A stretch of 64,000 nucleotides of DNA from NCBI GenBank assembly GCA_037179515.1, contig JAXCGZ010002294.1:1-64000 (forward strand), given 5' to 3'. Under the pieces are notes generated by a model. The model saw only the letters and a list, made by a program, of their open reading frames with translations, did not search any database and had not been told where the DNA came from. Shown here piece after piece: positions 1 to 11,669 of the stretch; position 1 is the stretch's first letter, and each line of letters begins with the position of its first letter. The position numbers and the translations under genes were made by a program. This DNA is from Halocaridina rubra. Its lineage: Eukaryota > Arthropoda > Malacostraca > Decapoda > Atyidae.

Positions 1-2
1 GT

Positions 3-1640
3 AATGATAATAGTGATGATGGTAGTAATAATAATAATAATGTTAATCTTCAAGAACATAGTGCATTCAATAGAAGTAATGATGTCTTTAACCCTACTAC
101 AGTAGATTGTAATACAGTAATCTTAGTAATAAAAAACCTGAAAGACTCTAATGCATATGGATCAGATGGAATTTGTTTTCGTTTTATTAGAGATTCATTA
201 TTTGTAATAGCTTATTATCTGACGGTAATAATCAATACTTCCATAGTTACCAATATTTACCCAGATTTATGGAAAAATCCCCATGTAATTCCTGGTTTTA
301 AAAATGGAAATCCTGACGACGTCTCTAACTATAGACCAATCTCTTTACTACCAATTTTATCAAAGATACTTGAAAAGATTGTTGCAAATCAGTTAAGCGA
401 GTTTCTTGAAAAAAATAAACTTATTGCAAAAAGTCAACACTGTTTCAGGCCAAAATTATCAACTGAAACTGCCTTATTGAAAATAACAGATGAAATATAC
501 AAAAATATAGATAATAAGAAAATATCATTGCTACTACTACTCGATCTTTCTAAAGCTTTTGATAGTGTACACCATACCATCTTATTAGAAAAATACAAAA
601 AAATGAACATTGACCCAAGCTGGTTCGAGAACTATTTAAAAAACCGCTACCAGTCAGTCAGAATAAAAGATGTAGTTTCAAGTCGCAAGAAGGTATTGTT
701 TGGGGTCCCTCAGGGATCGATCCTAGGACCTATACTTTTTCTAATATATGTAAACGATCTAGTAAAATATTTACCTAACTGTTATGTCATTCAATATGCT
801 GACGATACTCAAATCTTAATTGAAGGAGAAATTAATGATTTAGAAAATATTATTCGTAGAGCAGAAGAAATTTTGTATATGGCTAAACGTTACTTTCTAA
901 AAAATGGTCTGTTACTTAATGAAACTAAAACCCAATCTATTCTTATCGGATCCAGACAATTATTATCAGAAGTTGATGACAATCTTCATATAAATTTTAA
1001 CGGTAATATCATTAAGCCAATGAACTCGGTAAAGAACCTAGGTGTCTATTTTGACCGTTACATGAATTTTGAAATGCATATAGATGAAATTTATAAAAAA
1101 GTAATGGGTACTCTAATATATCTAAATAGGGTAAAAGACTCATTTGAAACATCAACTCGTATAATAATTGTAGCTATGAGTTTAATTAATTACTGTCTCA
1201 AAGTTTGGGGATGTACAAATAAGACTCAATTACAAAGAATACAAAAGTTACAAAACTTTGCAGCACGAGTGGCTGTTGGCAATGTAAGAAAATACGAGCA
1301 CATCTCTCCTGTTTTAAAAGATCTAGAATGGATAAAGATTAGAGATAAATATGTTTTTGATATATGTACCTTTGTTTTTAATATACTAAGAAACAATCTT
1401 CCTGATTGCTTGTATAATTTTTCTACAGTAAGCTCAGTTACCGGGTTAACTACCCGTCAAGGGGAAGATTTATTAGTACGAAGGTCTAAAACTGATATTG
1501 GCTCAAGAGATATAAACATTCGTGGACCTCATTTATATAATCAACTTCCCAGAGAACTAAAAAATGCTGGTTCAGTGTATACTTTTAAATATAATCTTAA
1601 GAAGTTACTCTTAAAGGAAGATTTTACTTGTAAATTTTAA
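3..1640 (+). CDS. LINE (non-LTR retrotransposon) reverse transcriptase, 5' end outside window
   Basis: The frame is open from base 3, the left edge, to a TAA ending at 1640, about 545 codons, so the protein starts outside the window. The segment around 150-345 reads DSNAYGSDGI and then SNYRPISLL, the usual start of a LINE reverse transcriptase domain. The central part shows LDLSKAFDSVHH (motif A), GVPQGSILGP (motif B) and YADD (motif C, near 797-810), all intact. The C-terminal part is the thumb and connector. No RNase H is seen. The protein would copy its own mRNA at a nicked genomic site. GFRP appears as CFRP near 441, otherwise no stop interrupts the frame. It resembles jockey/CR1-group LINEs; the exact clade is not decided. 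It probably lies in an upstream ADAM17 intron. Confidence 0.85.
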   Translation, partial: NDNSDDGSNNNNNVNLQEHSAFNRSNDVFNPTTVDCNTVILVIKNLKDSNAYGSDGICFRFIRDSLFVIAYYLTVIINTSIVTNIYPDLWKNPHVIPGFKNGNPDDVSNYRPISLLPILSKILEKIVANQLSEFLEKNKLIAKSQHCFRPKLSTETALLKITDEIYKNIDNKKISLLLLLDLSKAFDSVHHTILLEKYKKMNIDPSWFENYLKNRYQSVRIKDVVSSRKKVLFGVPQGSILGPILFLIYVNDLVKYLPNCYVIQYADDTQILIEGEINDLENIIRRAEEILYMAKRYFLKNGLLLNETKTQSILIGSRQLLSEVDDNLHINFNGNIIKPMNSVKNLGVYFDRYMNFEMHIDEIYKKVMGTLIYLNRVKDSFETSTRIIIVAMSLINYCLKVWGCTNKTQLQRIQKLQNFAARVAVGNVRKYEHISPVLKDLEWIKIRDKYVFDICTFVFNILRNNLPDCLYNFSTVSSVTGLTTRQGEDLLVRRSKTDIGSRDINIRGPHLYNQLPRELKNAGSVYTFKYNLKKLLLKEDFTCKF

Positions 1641-1709
1641 TAGTACACCCATATTTGAATACCCAGTGTACGTTGGAAATAAAGTCTTATTATTATTATT
1701 ATTATTATG
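1641..1709 (+). repeat. LINE 3' UTR and (TTA)n tail
   Basis: A short 3' UTR follows the stop codon. It holds AATAAA at 1678-1683 and then about seven TTA/ATT triplets (1687-1707). A microsatellite-like tail instead of poly(A) is known for several LINE clades. This marks the 3' end of the element that encodes the preceding reverse transcriptase. Confidence 0.7.
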
Positions 1710-1719
1710 CTAGGATTGC

Positions 1720-4700
1720 AGATGTGCTTAAATCATGAGCATGCTGTCCATCCAATACACGATGTCGATAAGCTTGACCACTAGCTCATTGGCGATGATG
1801 GCTGTTACTTCGGCGGCTAGCTTGGCGGCACACAGCTCCAACATAGGTATACTCTTTCCCTTGAAAGGGGAGAAAGGTGTCTACCGAGAACAAAGGACAC
1901 ACTTACCCAGTCCTCAGTGACACTGGAGCGCAGGTAGCTGGTGGTGCCTTAAGCCGAATGGGACGTGTTAGTGAAGGTGTGTAATTCCACTCGCTTAAGT
2001 TTTCCCATAGCCCCGTAGCAATATTGTCTGGTATTGCGAACCCCCCTGAATTGTCGGAAAGTGTGCATCCATTCCTTCCAATCCCGCTGATCTTGCTCGC
2101 TGATAGGTTCGTTCCATCCCTTACCAGTCTGGCATTCTTCCTGGAAGATGATCTTGGGGCAGACTATGAAAGGCGCCAGTATTCCGAGGAGGTCATAGAC
2201 GACACTGAAAATTATCAATATGCTTCGTCTAAGTGAACGCGCAATCTTTGAGCTCCACTCGTACCGCAAACTTGTCCTTTACTTGGTCCCATATCACTCC
2301 CAGTGCCCTTCCTTCCGGTTGTGTAGCAGTTACTATTTCAGACCTTGTCCTGCACTCACGAAGCTCCTTTTTCTGTATTCCTTTCAGCATGCCTGGCACG
2401 TTGCTCTACCATTTCATAAGGTTAAATCCTTCTTTACTCATTAGGTTTGTCAACTGCGTGCCTATGGTCGCTGCCTGATTCGCTTCATCCACAGTATGCA
2501 TAAGGTCGTTGACAAAGAAATTCTTAGCGGTGTCCCTCACCGCCTCATTGTAGGACCTTCCGTACTCTCTAAACATTCGCCGTAGGGTGTAAGCCACACA
2601 GGCCGGATTCCACCCCCCCCAAACACATGTACTGTCATCCAGAACCCTTTGATGGGAGTTTGTTCTCGATCGTCCTTCCTCCATTAGAAGCGTAAGGTAT
2701 CCCTTTCGTTCTCCGCCGCTTTCACCTGATAGAACATGGCCTCTATGTCTGCCATCACTGCCACTATGCCCTATCGAAACTGAAGAAGAATCCCATTAGC
2801 TAACTGTTGAAGTCTAGCCCTCTTAGTACTTGTGAGTTCAAAGACACGCCTTGATGAGTTGCAGTGCAGTAAAAAACAATGCGCATCTTCCCTGGTTTGC
2901 TGGGGTTCAGTACCGGATGATGAGGCAGGTACCAGATCCGCTGCCCACCGAGTCAGGTCTTGATCTGGCACTTGTTCTGTGTACCCCGCAGTCAAGAGTT
3001 TTTGAATTTCCACCTTGTAGGCTTTTCCCAACACCCTATCCTTCCTGAGCCTGTTCTTTAGTGAATCCAATCTTTGACGAGCCGATCTCCAATTGTTGAC
3101 CTGAGGCGACGATGACTGCTTGAATTAGATCGGCAGTACGTAGTGATTTCCGCTCCTGTTTACACGACTGTCCCACAGGCTCGAGCCATACTGGTTCAAC
3201 GGTGACAGCCCCTCTCCCTCCTGAACCTCCTTTGCTGCTGGCTCGTCCAGCTCCCAGAAGCGTTGTACTCATTCCTCGAAAGACTCATTGCCAATTGTTG
3301 ACCTTGGCAGCTCGGCTATGGCAGTGAGGCTCGTTGACATTTCTTTTGTGTCCCTGGGCAGCACGGTGCCCTGTACTGTCCAGCCTAGAGCTGTCCTCAA
3401 TGCGAAGGGTTCCCCAACCTGACGTACACCTCCACTATAGGCAAGGCAACTTTCACCTTTTTTCGATGTCATTCCATGGACCGTCTGGCATAATTAGTGG
3501 TTCTGAGCTTATCTTCTGATGCATGTCACTTCTTTGTTCTGACCGTCGTTGTCTCTTGACCATGGCCTTCTCATTCTCGCTCGCACCATATGTCACCTTC
3601 TCGGCTTGATGGTCGCTAGTTCCTTCGGTTGTCTCGTTCACCAGTCCTCCCTGTCGACCTACTGTCATAATTGGTGTGCAGGATCGTTGCGTGCGAGTCA
3701 CTCTCACATTCTTCACATGGCTTCCTTTCTCGTCACAAGTCATCTCCGTGTTCTTCTTTAGGCACCTGAAGCATACCCTAAACTTTGCAGCCACCCTCAG
3801 GCACTCCTTACTCCCTAGCCTTGTGAAGCTCCGGTGAGCCTTGAGCGAAAGTCTATCATGACACAATTGGCATAGTTCAGACCCAGTCTCCCTTTCGTTT
3901 GCCTTTTCGCACTCTGGTCCATCTCAATTGGCTCTGGTTTTCCTTGAAGACCCACGACCAGTGTCAATTCTTGCCAGCACATCCCATGTTCAGATACTGC
4001 CCATCTGCTCTGTGATGTACCTTATGAGATCCGTTGCTCCACAGGGGCTTCCTGTATTATTCTCTTTCATTTGGGACATCATTCCAAACTCACTTGACAT
4101 TTTGACAGGCAGTCGACCCCTGGCATTCTTGATCAGTCTGACTTCAGTGTCGTGATCATTCCTTGCCTCCCGTATCAGTCCTTCCCACACTTCCATCAAC
4201 TGCACCTGCAGTAAGTTGAGCCGAAGAGCATTCCCTTGTCTGTTCCTCACTGGACCTGCTTGCAATTGGGCAGCTCCTGTGGGTTCCACTAGCCATGAGT
4301 GGACCGGACTCGCGCTTCTTCTGGCTTCCGCATCTGTTTGTTGCTTCTCCCTCTCTTGCTCTTTCTTGCCCTGTTGATCCTCGCCCTCGTAGTTCCCTTT
4401 GTCGTCTGCCTTTCCCCGTTGCTCGTGCTCGTATCACTTCTTGTTCTCCTCGGGCCTTCTTCCACCAGTTCTATTCCGTTCACCCGCTCCTTCCTTAGCA
4501 GCCATTTCAGCTATGCCTCTGTTGGATTCCTTGGCGGACTCCAAGACACTGATCATCAGGGCTTCCTCTGTTGCTGTCGGTAGTTTCTTCAAAGGCTCCT
4601 GTGCCTCGCCTGTCAGTTCTCCATTCCGTTCATTCGCGTGTGTGTCTATATCTGTTCTTGTAATTATCTTGGCATCTTGCTTCTCGCCTTCAGTTGTCGT

Positions 4701-4800
4701 CCGCATCCTAGGACTTCCCTTTTCTAAATTCAATTACCTATTCTTATCGTTTACCTCCAATTCTTATTCGGGTAAGCGATCTGCCTCTTTCCTCAGTTGA
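1720..4800 (-). pseudogene. BEL/Pao LTR retrotransposon gag-pol remnant
   Basis: Read on the - strand in several frames, in the order gag, RT, RNase H. At 4434-4733 and 3990-4289 lies a charged gag-like region. At 3453-3866 is the gag zinc-finger region (FRVCFRCLKK). At 3269-3472 a short stretch resembles the end of the BEL protease region (RTALGWTVQG); the DTG/DSG protease core is not visible. RT follows at 2771-3070 (AGYTEQVPD) and 2406-2684, where the catalytic YVDD box reads FFVNDL, losing one aspartate. At 1949-2269 is the Pao-type region (SVVYDLLGILAPFI), and at about 1727-1850 the start of RNase H (LELCAAKLAAEV, then YWMDS). Integrase is absent. Frames change repeatedly, so the element is dead. 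The assignment to BEL/Pao rests on the order and motifs; the ends are approximate. Confidence 0.75.
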
Positions 4801-4804
4801 ACTA

Positions 4805-6475
4805 AGCTGACACTGCGGATGGATAACCTTAACTCCGTTTTTACCATTATGGAAGGGTAATTTCAACTCCGCTTTGGTTAGTCAACAGGTCCTGCACTGC
4901 AGAGGGATACCTCAACTTCACCTCCTATATTGCGGATGGAAAAACCTCCTACGTCACACCACTGTAGCACTGCGGTGGGATACCTCAACTCTGATTCCCA
5001 CGTTGCGGAGGGAAAACCTCCTCCATTCATACCACTGTAGCTAACTTACCACTGCAGCATGGCGTATAGACTGTAGCTAACTTACCACTGTAGCATTCCA
5101 GAGGGATACCTCCACCCCGCTGCCCACATTACAGAAGGAAAACCTATGTTCATATCACTGTAGCACTGCGGTGGGATACCTCTACTCTGATTCCCACGTC
5201 GTGGAGGGAAAACCTCCTCCGTTCATACCACTGTAGCTAACTTACCACTGCAGCATTGCGGAGGAACACCTTAGCTCCGCTCTCATGTTGCAGAGGGACA
5301 ACCTGATCCGTTCATACCACTGTAGCTTACTTACCACTGTAACACTCCAGAGGGATATCTCAACTCTGGTTCCCACGTTGTGGAGGGAAAACCTCCTCCG
5401 TTCTTACCACTGTAGCATTGCGGAGGAACACCTTAACTCCGCTTTCATATTCCGGAGGGACAACCTCCTCCGTTCATACCACTGTAGCTTACTTACCACT
5501 GTAAAGCTGCGGAGGGACACCTGAACTCCGCTCCCACGTTGTGGAGGGAAAACCTCCTCCGTTCACACTACTGTAGCACTGCGGAGGGACACTAGAACTC
5601 CGCTCCCACGGTGCGGAGAGTAAACCTCCTCTGTTCACACCACAACAGCAGCGTGGAGGGATTCCACAACTCCACTTGCCGCGTTGCAGAGGGAAAACCT
5701 CCTCCGTTTCTACCACTGTAGCTTACTTACCACTGTAGCACTGCAGAGGGACACCAGAACTCCGCTCCCACGTTGCGGAGGGAAAGCCTCCTCCGTTCAA
5801 ATCACTGTAGCTTACTTACCACAGTAGCACTGTGGAGGGACACCTTAACTCTGCTCCCACGTTGCGGAGGGAAAACTTCCTCCGTTCACACTACTGTAGC
5901 ACTGCGGAGGGACACCAGAACTCCGCTCCCATGTTGCGTAGGGAAAACCTCCTCTGTTCACACCACTGTAGCAGCGCGGAGGGATTCCACAACTCCACTT
6001 CCCACATTGCGGAGGGAAAACCTCCTCCGTTTCTACCACTGCAGCTTACTTACCACTGTAGCACTGTGGAGGGACACCTGAACTCCGCTCCCAAGTCGCA
6101 GAGGGAAAACCTCCTCAGTTCAAACCACTGTAGCTTACTTACCACTGTAGCACTGCAGAGGGACACCTGAACTCCGCTCCCACGTTGCGGAGGGAAAACC
6201 TCCTCTGTTTCTACCACTGTAGCTTACTTACCACTGTAGCACTGTGGAGGAACACCTGAACTCCACTCCCACATTGTTCAAACCACTGTATCTTACTTAC
6301 CACTGTAGCACTGCAGAGGGACACTTGAACTCCGCTCCCACATTGCGGAGGGAAAACCTCCTCCATTCAAACCACTGTAGCTTACCTACCACTGTAGCAC
6401 TGCGGAGGGACACCTGAACACCGCTCCCATGTTGCGGAGGGAAAATCTCCTCCGTTCATACTACTGTAGCCAACA
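4805..6475. repeat. hairpin-rich minisatellite, unit about 89 bp
   Basis: About twenty imperfect tandem units. The long unit is 89 bp, measured between the starts at 6062, 6151 and 6240; shorter units lack the segment CTTACTTACCACTGTAG. Each unit holds two small inverted repeats: GCGGAG and CTCCGC about 11 nt apart, and GGAGG and CCTCC separated by GAAAA. Long frames here on both strands come from the repeat and show no gene. The array directly follows the 5' side of the BEL/Pao remnant, so it may be part of its leader or LTR, but that is not shown. Confidence 0.85.
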
Positions 6476-6603
6476 CATCATGCACCTAGTAACCATTAGC
6501 ATTTAGAACAGACTTTGCAAGTACATGAATTTGAGCCCTACTAATTTGTCTCAATTTTACTGTTAAGATTAATATCTCCTAACTGCATCAACCTTTACAA
6601 GAT

Positions 6604-7340
6604 ACCAATCACGTAATAACCTGACAATTTCCTTACTGCTATTGTACATTACTCAAATCCGGCTAATTACTTGGCTTCATGAGCCGTTGCTTATACCTTT
6701 AATGCTCTTCAATCTGTCCTTCACTCTCCCTCTAGGTGTAAGCACTCCCCTCGTTGCAATAATTAATTTTTAGGTCTGCTGAGACCTTCAACACAACTCA
6801 CAACAATGTTCAATCACTATGTTCACCTTTATTATTCACCTTTGTTGAAATATAACATCACGTAAATACCTGGCAATTTCCTTACTGCTATTGTACATTA
6901 CTCAAATCCAGCTAATTACTTGGCATCATGAGCCGTTGCTTATACCTTTAATGCTCTTCAATCTGTCCTTCACTCTCCCTCTAGGTGTAAGCACTACCCC
7001 CGTTGCAATAATTAATTTATAGGTCTGCTGATACCTTCAACACAACTCACAACAATGTTCAATCAGTAATCACGATATTCACCTTTGTTGAAATATAGCA
7101 TCACGTAATAAGCTGACAATTTCCTTACTGCTATTGTACATTACTCAAATCCAGCTAATTTGCTTCATGAGCCGTTGCTTATACCTTTAATGCTCTTTAA
7201 CCTGTCTTTCACTCTCCCTCCTTCACAAGTACTTAAATAGGCTCCTTATATATTATCTCCCTCTAGCCGTAAACACTCCACCCGTTACAATAATTAACCC
7301 TTAGGTCTGCTGAGACCTTCAACACAAACCACAGCAATGT
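6604..7340. repeat. three tandem copies of a ~245-bp unit
   Basis: The phrase CCTTACTGCTATTGTACATT recurs at 6631, 6880 and 7123, giving periods of 249 and 243 bp. The units also share TCTCCCTCTAGGTGTAAGCA and a segment ending in a TTCAATCA phrase. The third copy has a short insertion near 7215-7255. No coding capacity is seen. Its position beyond the BEL/Pao gag and the minisatellite would fit LTR or leader sequence of that element. Confidence 0.75.
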
Positions 7341-8165
7341 TCAATCAGTAATTACTATGTTTCAACCTTTATTATTCACCTTTTTGCCGCCGGCACACTC
7401 TCTACAATACCGTATTCGTCTGTTCCTTCATACACCAGCTCTCAGGTGATCCTCTTGTCTATCACAGTTCTTAAATTATGCCTTACCTGGGCTGAGACTC
7501 ATCTCTCTATTCGCCGCTGAAATGTATTATGTGAATTTTTTTTTTTTAAATTTCGTGTTTTACTCTGTAGACTTTTGCGTCTATTCTTGATCCTCGCTCT
7601 TAAGTTCTCTCATATGCTCGTCCCCAGTATATTTTGTTCACGGTCGCTCACCACTCTGACTCATTTAAGCTGATAACTTCGTCGCCGTAGTCTTTCCATT
7701 GTGACGTAGCCTAGCAGTCATCTCCTCAGCATCTGGTCTTCATCATCTCCCTCTAGGTTTAATGCAAACTATTGACTCATTTTTGGCAGTCATGTTTATT
7801 AGTAGGTGATAAAGGAAAGGGCCATATCGCAGACTCGTCTTTATAGGTACGGTTTGCCTAGAAGCCATAGAATAACAACTATTAATCATTGAATACATTA
7901 TACAGTTTTACATCATGCAAGTGTATTTAGTTAATGTTATCATCCTTACTCTCTATTTATCATTTTATGCTACATGTTAATTCTTACAGGTTAATGCAGT
8001 TAGCTTCTCATAACTTACGTAATTGAGGCCCAGTGTGAATCCTCTGAATATTACGTCTGCTGTCGAATCCAGTCAGTCTCTGTCTGCCTCATCTCTCATA
8101 GTGTATGTCAGTGAATCGCTTATGCTTACTAAGCTATAACAAGGGCCTGTAGTTTCTATCCTGAC
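7341..8165. other. no recognisable gene
   Basis: This stretch holds one more degenerate TCTCCCTCTAGG phrase near 7746 and a run of T at about 7540-7550. Nothing else is recognisable. It ends in a short (TC)n run at 8175-8193. Confidence 0.5.
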
Positions 8166-8199
8166 ACTCCGTGGTCTCTCTCTCTCTCTCTCTTTCTGT

Positions 8200-9026
8200 G
8201 CAAGCAGATGGGAGGGCGGCATGTGCTGTGTTTTCCCCCACCATGGAGCCGCCTGTGCCGGCTGATTCATGGATTGGCCGTAGACTACCCACCTCGTCAA
8301 GCTCCACCTACTGTGAACTGAATGCCATCTTGGATGCCGTGACTCTCCTTGTTCGACGACGAGTGAATGGGGTAATAATTTGTGACTCCCAATCGGCCCT
8401 ACAAGCCCTATCCTCGCCAAGACCTATCTGTGGCCGTGCTGTGGGAGATATACTATTTCGCCTCGCGGCTGCTCGGGATGCTTCTCTTGTTGTGTCGTTT
8501 ATATGGACTTCATCCCACATTGGGCTGACTGGCAACGACACAGCGGACCGTCTTGCCAAGGCGGCCTGTATGCTGGATGGGCATGCTGTGGACGCTGAGC
8601 CCTCCCTTCGATGCCTACGTAACATCATCTATCTCAGCTGGGTTTGCAATGACTGTCCAGCGCAGGGACACGGAGAGGGCCAACAGTGTGTCCATACAGC
8701 ACCATGATCACTTTCTTCACAGTCGCTACAAGTATCGCAGATGCGGGTTAATGGTGCGGAAAAACAATGTAGTTAGTGCTCGGTTCAGAATGGGGTATCG
8801 GCCTTTATGGCAGGTCTCTCAGACTCTAGATATGCCACAGTACACCTCCTGTAAATTATGCGACCGTCCTAATGCTAACACTCTTGACCACTATTGTCTT
8901 CAGTGCCCCACAGTGAGAGATGTTTTACCACGAGGTCAGAACTTAATACAGATCTGCTCATTTTTACTTAATGATGACAACCTTGATGTTATTCTTGCTC
9001 GTTATCCTCACTTTGGTGGCCATTAA
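8200..9026 (+). pseudogene. LINE 3' end: RNase H domain and C-terminal zinc knuckle
   Basis: The first part (frame of 8171-8707) reads YCELNAIL, CDSQSALQAL and FIWTSSHIGLTGNDTADRL, the E, D and H/D motifs of a retroelement RNase H. The second part (frame of 8553-9026) reads YKYRRCGLMVR and then CKLCDRPNANTLDHYCLQC, a CCHC-like knuckle typical of the C terminus of RNase H-bearing LINEs. The two parts are in different frames; the shift lies near 8625-8640. Reverse transcriptase is not seen upstream, so this is a 5'-truncated copy. The clade (I, Loa or Outcast group) is a guess. Confidence 0.75.
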
Positions 9027-9300
9027 TTGTATTGAATTATACATATATTTTCTGTATGTTGCTGTACAATTCTGTTTGTGCATTCTGTGTTTCTCTTAGC
9101 TTTACTTTTGCATATAATGTACTCTGTGCTGCCATACTGTGAGTTGTGTGTTAGTATGCAGCAATGTTTTATCAATGTGTACACCTCCCTGTAAACTATG
9201 TTCAATTCTTTGTTTTGTATCCATTTGAAGCATTATTTGTATAAACTCATGTCATGTCTGACGCCTTGGCGCAATAAATTAATAAAATAAAATAAAATAA
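9027..9300 (+). repeat. LINE 3' UTR with (TAAAA)n tail
   Basis: Untranslated 3' end of the RNase H-bearing LINE. It ends near 9276-9300 in AATAAATTAATAAAATAAAA-type repeats, a simple-repeat tail that runs straight into a long (CT)n run. Confidence 0.55.
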
Positions 9301-9479
<179 letters not shown>

Positions 9480-9495
9480 CACCATGGGTGGCGGT

Positions 9496-9500
<5 letters not shown>

Positions 9501-9582
<82 letters not shown>
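9501..9582. repeat. (AT)n microsatellite
   Basis: Uninterrupted TA repeat of about 82 bp. Confidence 0.97.
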
Positions 9583-9586
<4 letters not shown>

Positions 9587-9594
9587 TATTCTCT

Positions 9595-10255
9595 CACCTC
9601 TTGGAGCAACTTGAGCATACGTTCTCAAAAGGTGCAGGTAAAGTAAAATTCGCGTAATGTTTTCAGTCAATATCCATAAGAAACAATGATAAAAGTCATA
9701 GATACGTTCAACAACCGTAATTATACACACTTTGCTAAAGATATAAGATAAGTAAAACATATTTTATAAGTACATAGCAAAGCTGAAAGACCTGTAGATA
9801 TTTATATTAATATACAAATAATGTACAGTATAAAAGATATACAGATTTACATATAAATACTGTACAGCAAAAAAAAATTAACGCACCCTGAGAAGGAACC
9901 CCTATCTGCAAACGTAAACAAAGATGACATAAGCTGTAGGAGGAGGAGGAGGTGGCGGTGAAGAGGTGACTTAAGCGGTAGGAGAGAGAGGAGAAGAGGA
10001 GGAGGAAGGGGGAGAGCAAACCCCTGGTTGTTGTTGGGGTTAATACTGAGTGAAGAGAGACTGAAGCACTCGGCAGCATGGTGGGAAACTGCCTCAGAGA
10101 CGGTCGCATAGTTACTAAATTGAACCATTTTTCTCGTGCACACGCGCATAGCACGCGCATTTTGTATTTATTTACTATTATATTTTGTAGGTGGTATTCC
10201 AATTTCTCATATAATAGAAACGTATAAAAAGTGAGTTGACTATACATATATAAGG
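9595..10255 (-). repeat. LTR-like dispersed repeat copy
   Basis: About 650 bp similar to 16555-17200 in the same orientation, and to 29475-30706 in the opposite one. Shared landmarks are GTTCTC near 9620, AAGATATAAGATAAGTAAAA near 9737, TAACGCACCCTGAGAA near 9880, the GAGGAGGAGG tract near 9945 and AAAAAGTGAGTTGAC near 10227. The 16555-17200 copy lies inside the 5' LTR of the Gypsy element, so this copy is probably LTR-derived. Confidence 0.7.
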
Positions 10256-10277
10256 TTCTATATTTTCCATGGTTTCA

Positions 10278-10428
<151 letters not shown>

Positions 10429-10434
10429 GTGTAG

Positions 10435-11630
10435 TTCTTGTAATAACACAAAGATAGGTTCTCAGAAGTGCCACGTAATGTAATATTGGCGTGATGTAAC
10501 GAGTCATTTTCCATAGAAAATGATGATAAAGGGCATAGATACATTTCACAACCGTACATAGACACACAATACCAAATATATAAGATAAGTAAAATATATT
10601 TTATAAGTACATAGCAAAGCAGAAAGACCTGTAGTTATTTATATTGACATGCAAATAGTGTACAGTATAAAAGATATACAAATTTACTGTACAGTAAACA
10701 TATTAATGCACTCTATTATGCGGTGGGCAACAGGCATACACTGGGACGTGCATGGTGGCGGTGAGCACGAAGATTCTGGAGAACGAACCTCTATCTGCAA
10801 ACGTTTTTCTCTAGCACGCTTTTTCTCTGACGATATCATATGGCAAGTTTGTTGGCTCTTTGTTCTTAATGCTTTTTTTCCATTCTTTACATAATATCCG
10901 ATAGAAGAGGAGGAGGATGCGGGAGAACGAATCTCTATCTGCAAACGTTTTTCCGACTCTGCATCAGCTGATGCACTCTCACGTGCTATTTCCCTGACGA
11001 TATTATATTGCAACTTTGTTTGCTGTTTTTTCTTAATACTTTTTTCCATTCTGTCCATAATATCCGATTGCATTAAGCGGTACAAGAGGAGTAGGATTCG
11101 GGAGAACGTATATCACTCTGCAAACGTTTTGTTGCCTCTGTATCAACTGATGCACTTTCGCTCGCTATTTCCCTGACCATATTATATTGCAAGTTTGTTT
11201 GCTATTTGTTCTTAATGCTCATCCATGTAATGTACTTAACATTTTTTCCATTCTCTCCATAATATCCAATCGCATTAAGCGGTAGAAGAGGAGGAGGATG
11301 TGGGAGAACGAAACCTATCTGCAAACGTTTTGATGCCTCCGAACTTGGTATGCAAAAACATGCTAGGCTAGGCCTAGGCTATATGTGTTATCCACTTACA
11401 TCTTGCAACTGTGTAGCAAGATGTGTTATTTGAACAATAACACATTTATACTGTAATAGTAGTAAATAGATTACTTTACCTATGTAGTAGGTTCAAGATA
11501 GAAATCATAATAAAAAATAAATAGGAGGACAAACTCTGTTCTCCATATATGTAAGTATTGCTAATAATTGTACACAGCTGATTGCAGTGTTACCAGATAT
11601 GTAAGTATTGCCAATATACATCACTCTTCA
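10435..11630 (-). repeat. probable 3' LTR of the Gypsy element
   Basis: On the - strand this begins TGAAGAGTGATG at 11630, directly after a polypurine tract. The part at 11350-11630 matches the start of the other LTR at 17209-17519. The part at 10435-10820 matches the 3' half of the same LTR. In between lie about four copies of a 145-196 bp subrepeat, marked by CTATCTGCAAACG-like phrases near 10791, 10935, 11116 and 11314. The inner edge is clear; the outer edge near 10435 is inferred from similarity. Confidence 0.6.
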
Positions 11631-11640
11631 TCCCCCCCCA
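11631..11640 (-). promoter_or_regulatory. polypurine tract
   Basis: On the - strand the sequence TGGGGGGGGA directly precedes TGAAGAGTGATG, the start of the 3' LTR. Such a purine run primes plus-strand DNA synthesis in LTR retrotransposons. Confidence 0.65.
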
Positions 11641-11669
11641 GCTCGTCTTAGACGCCACGAGCTTATCCA

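Noticed and set aside
5285..6170. Frames with repeated LLRSYHCSLLTT-like phrases
   Set aside because: They follow the minisatellite unit in every frame; 89 bp is not a multiple of three, and no domain is recognisable.
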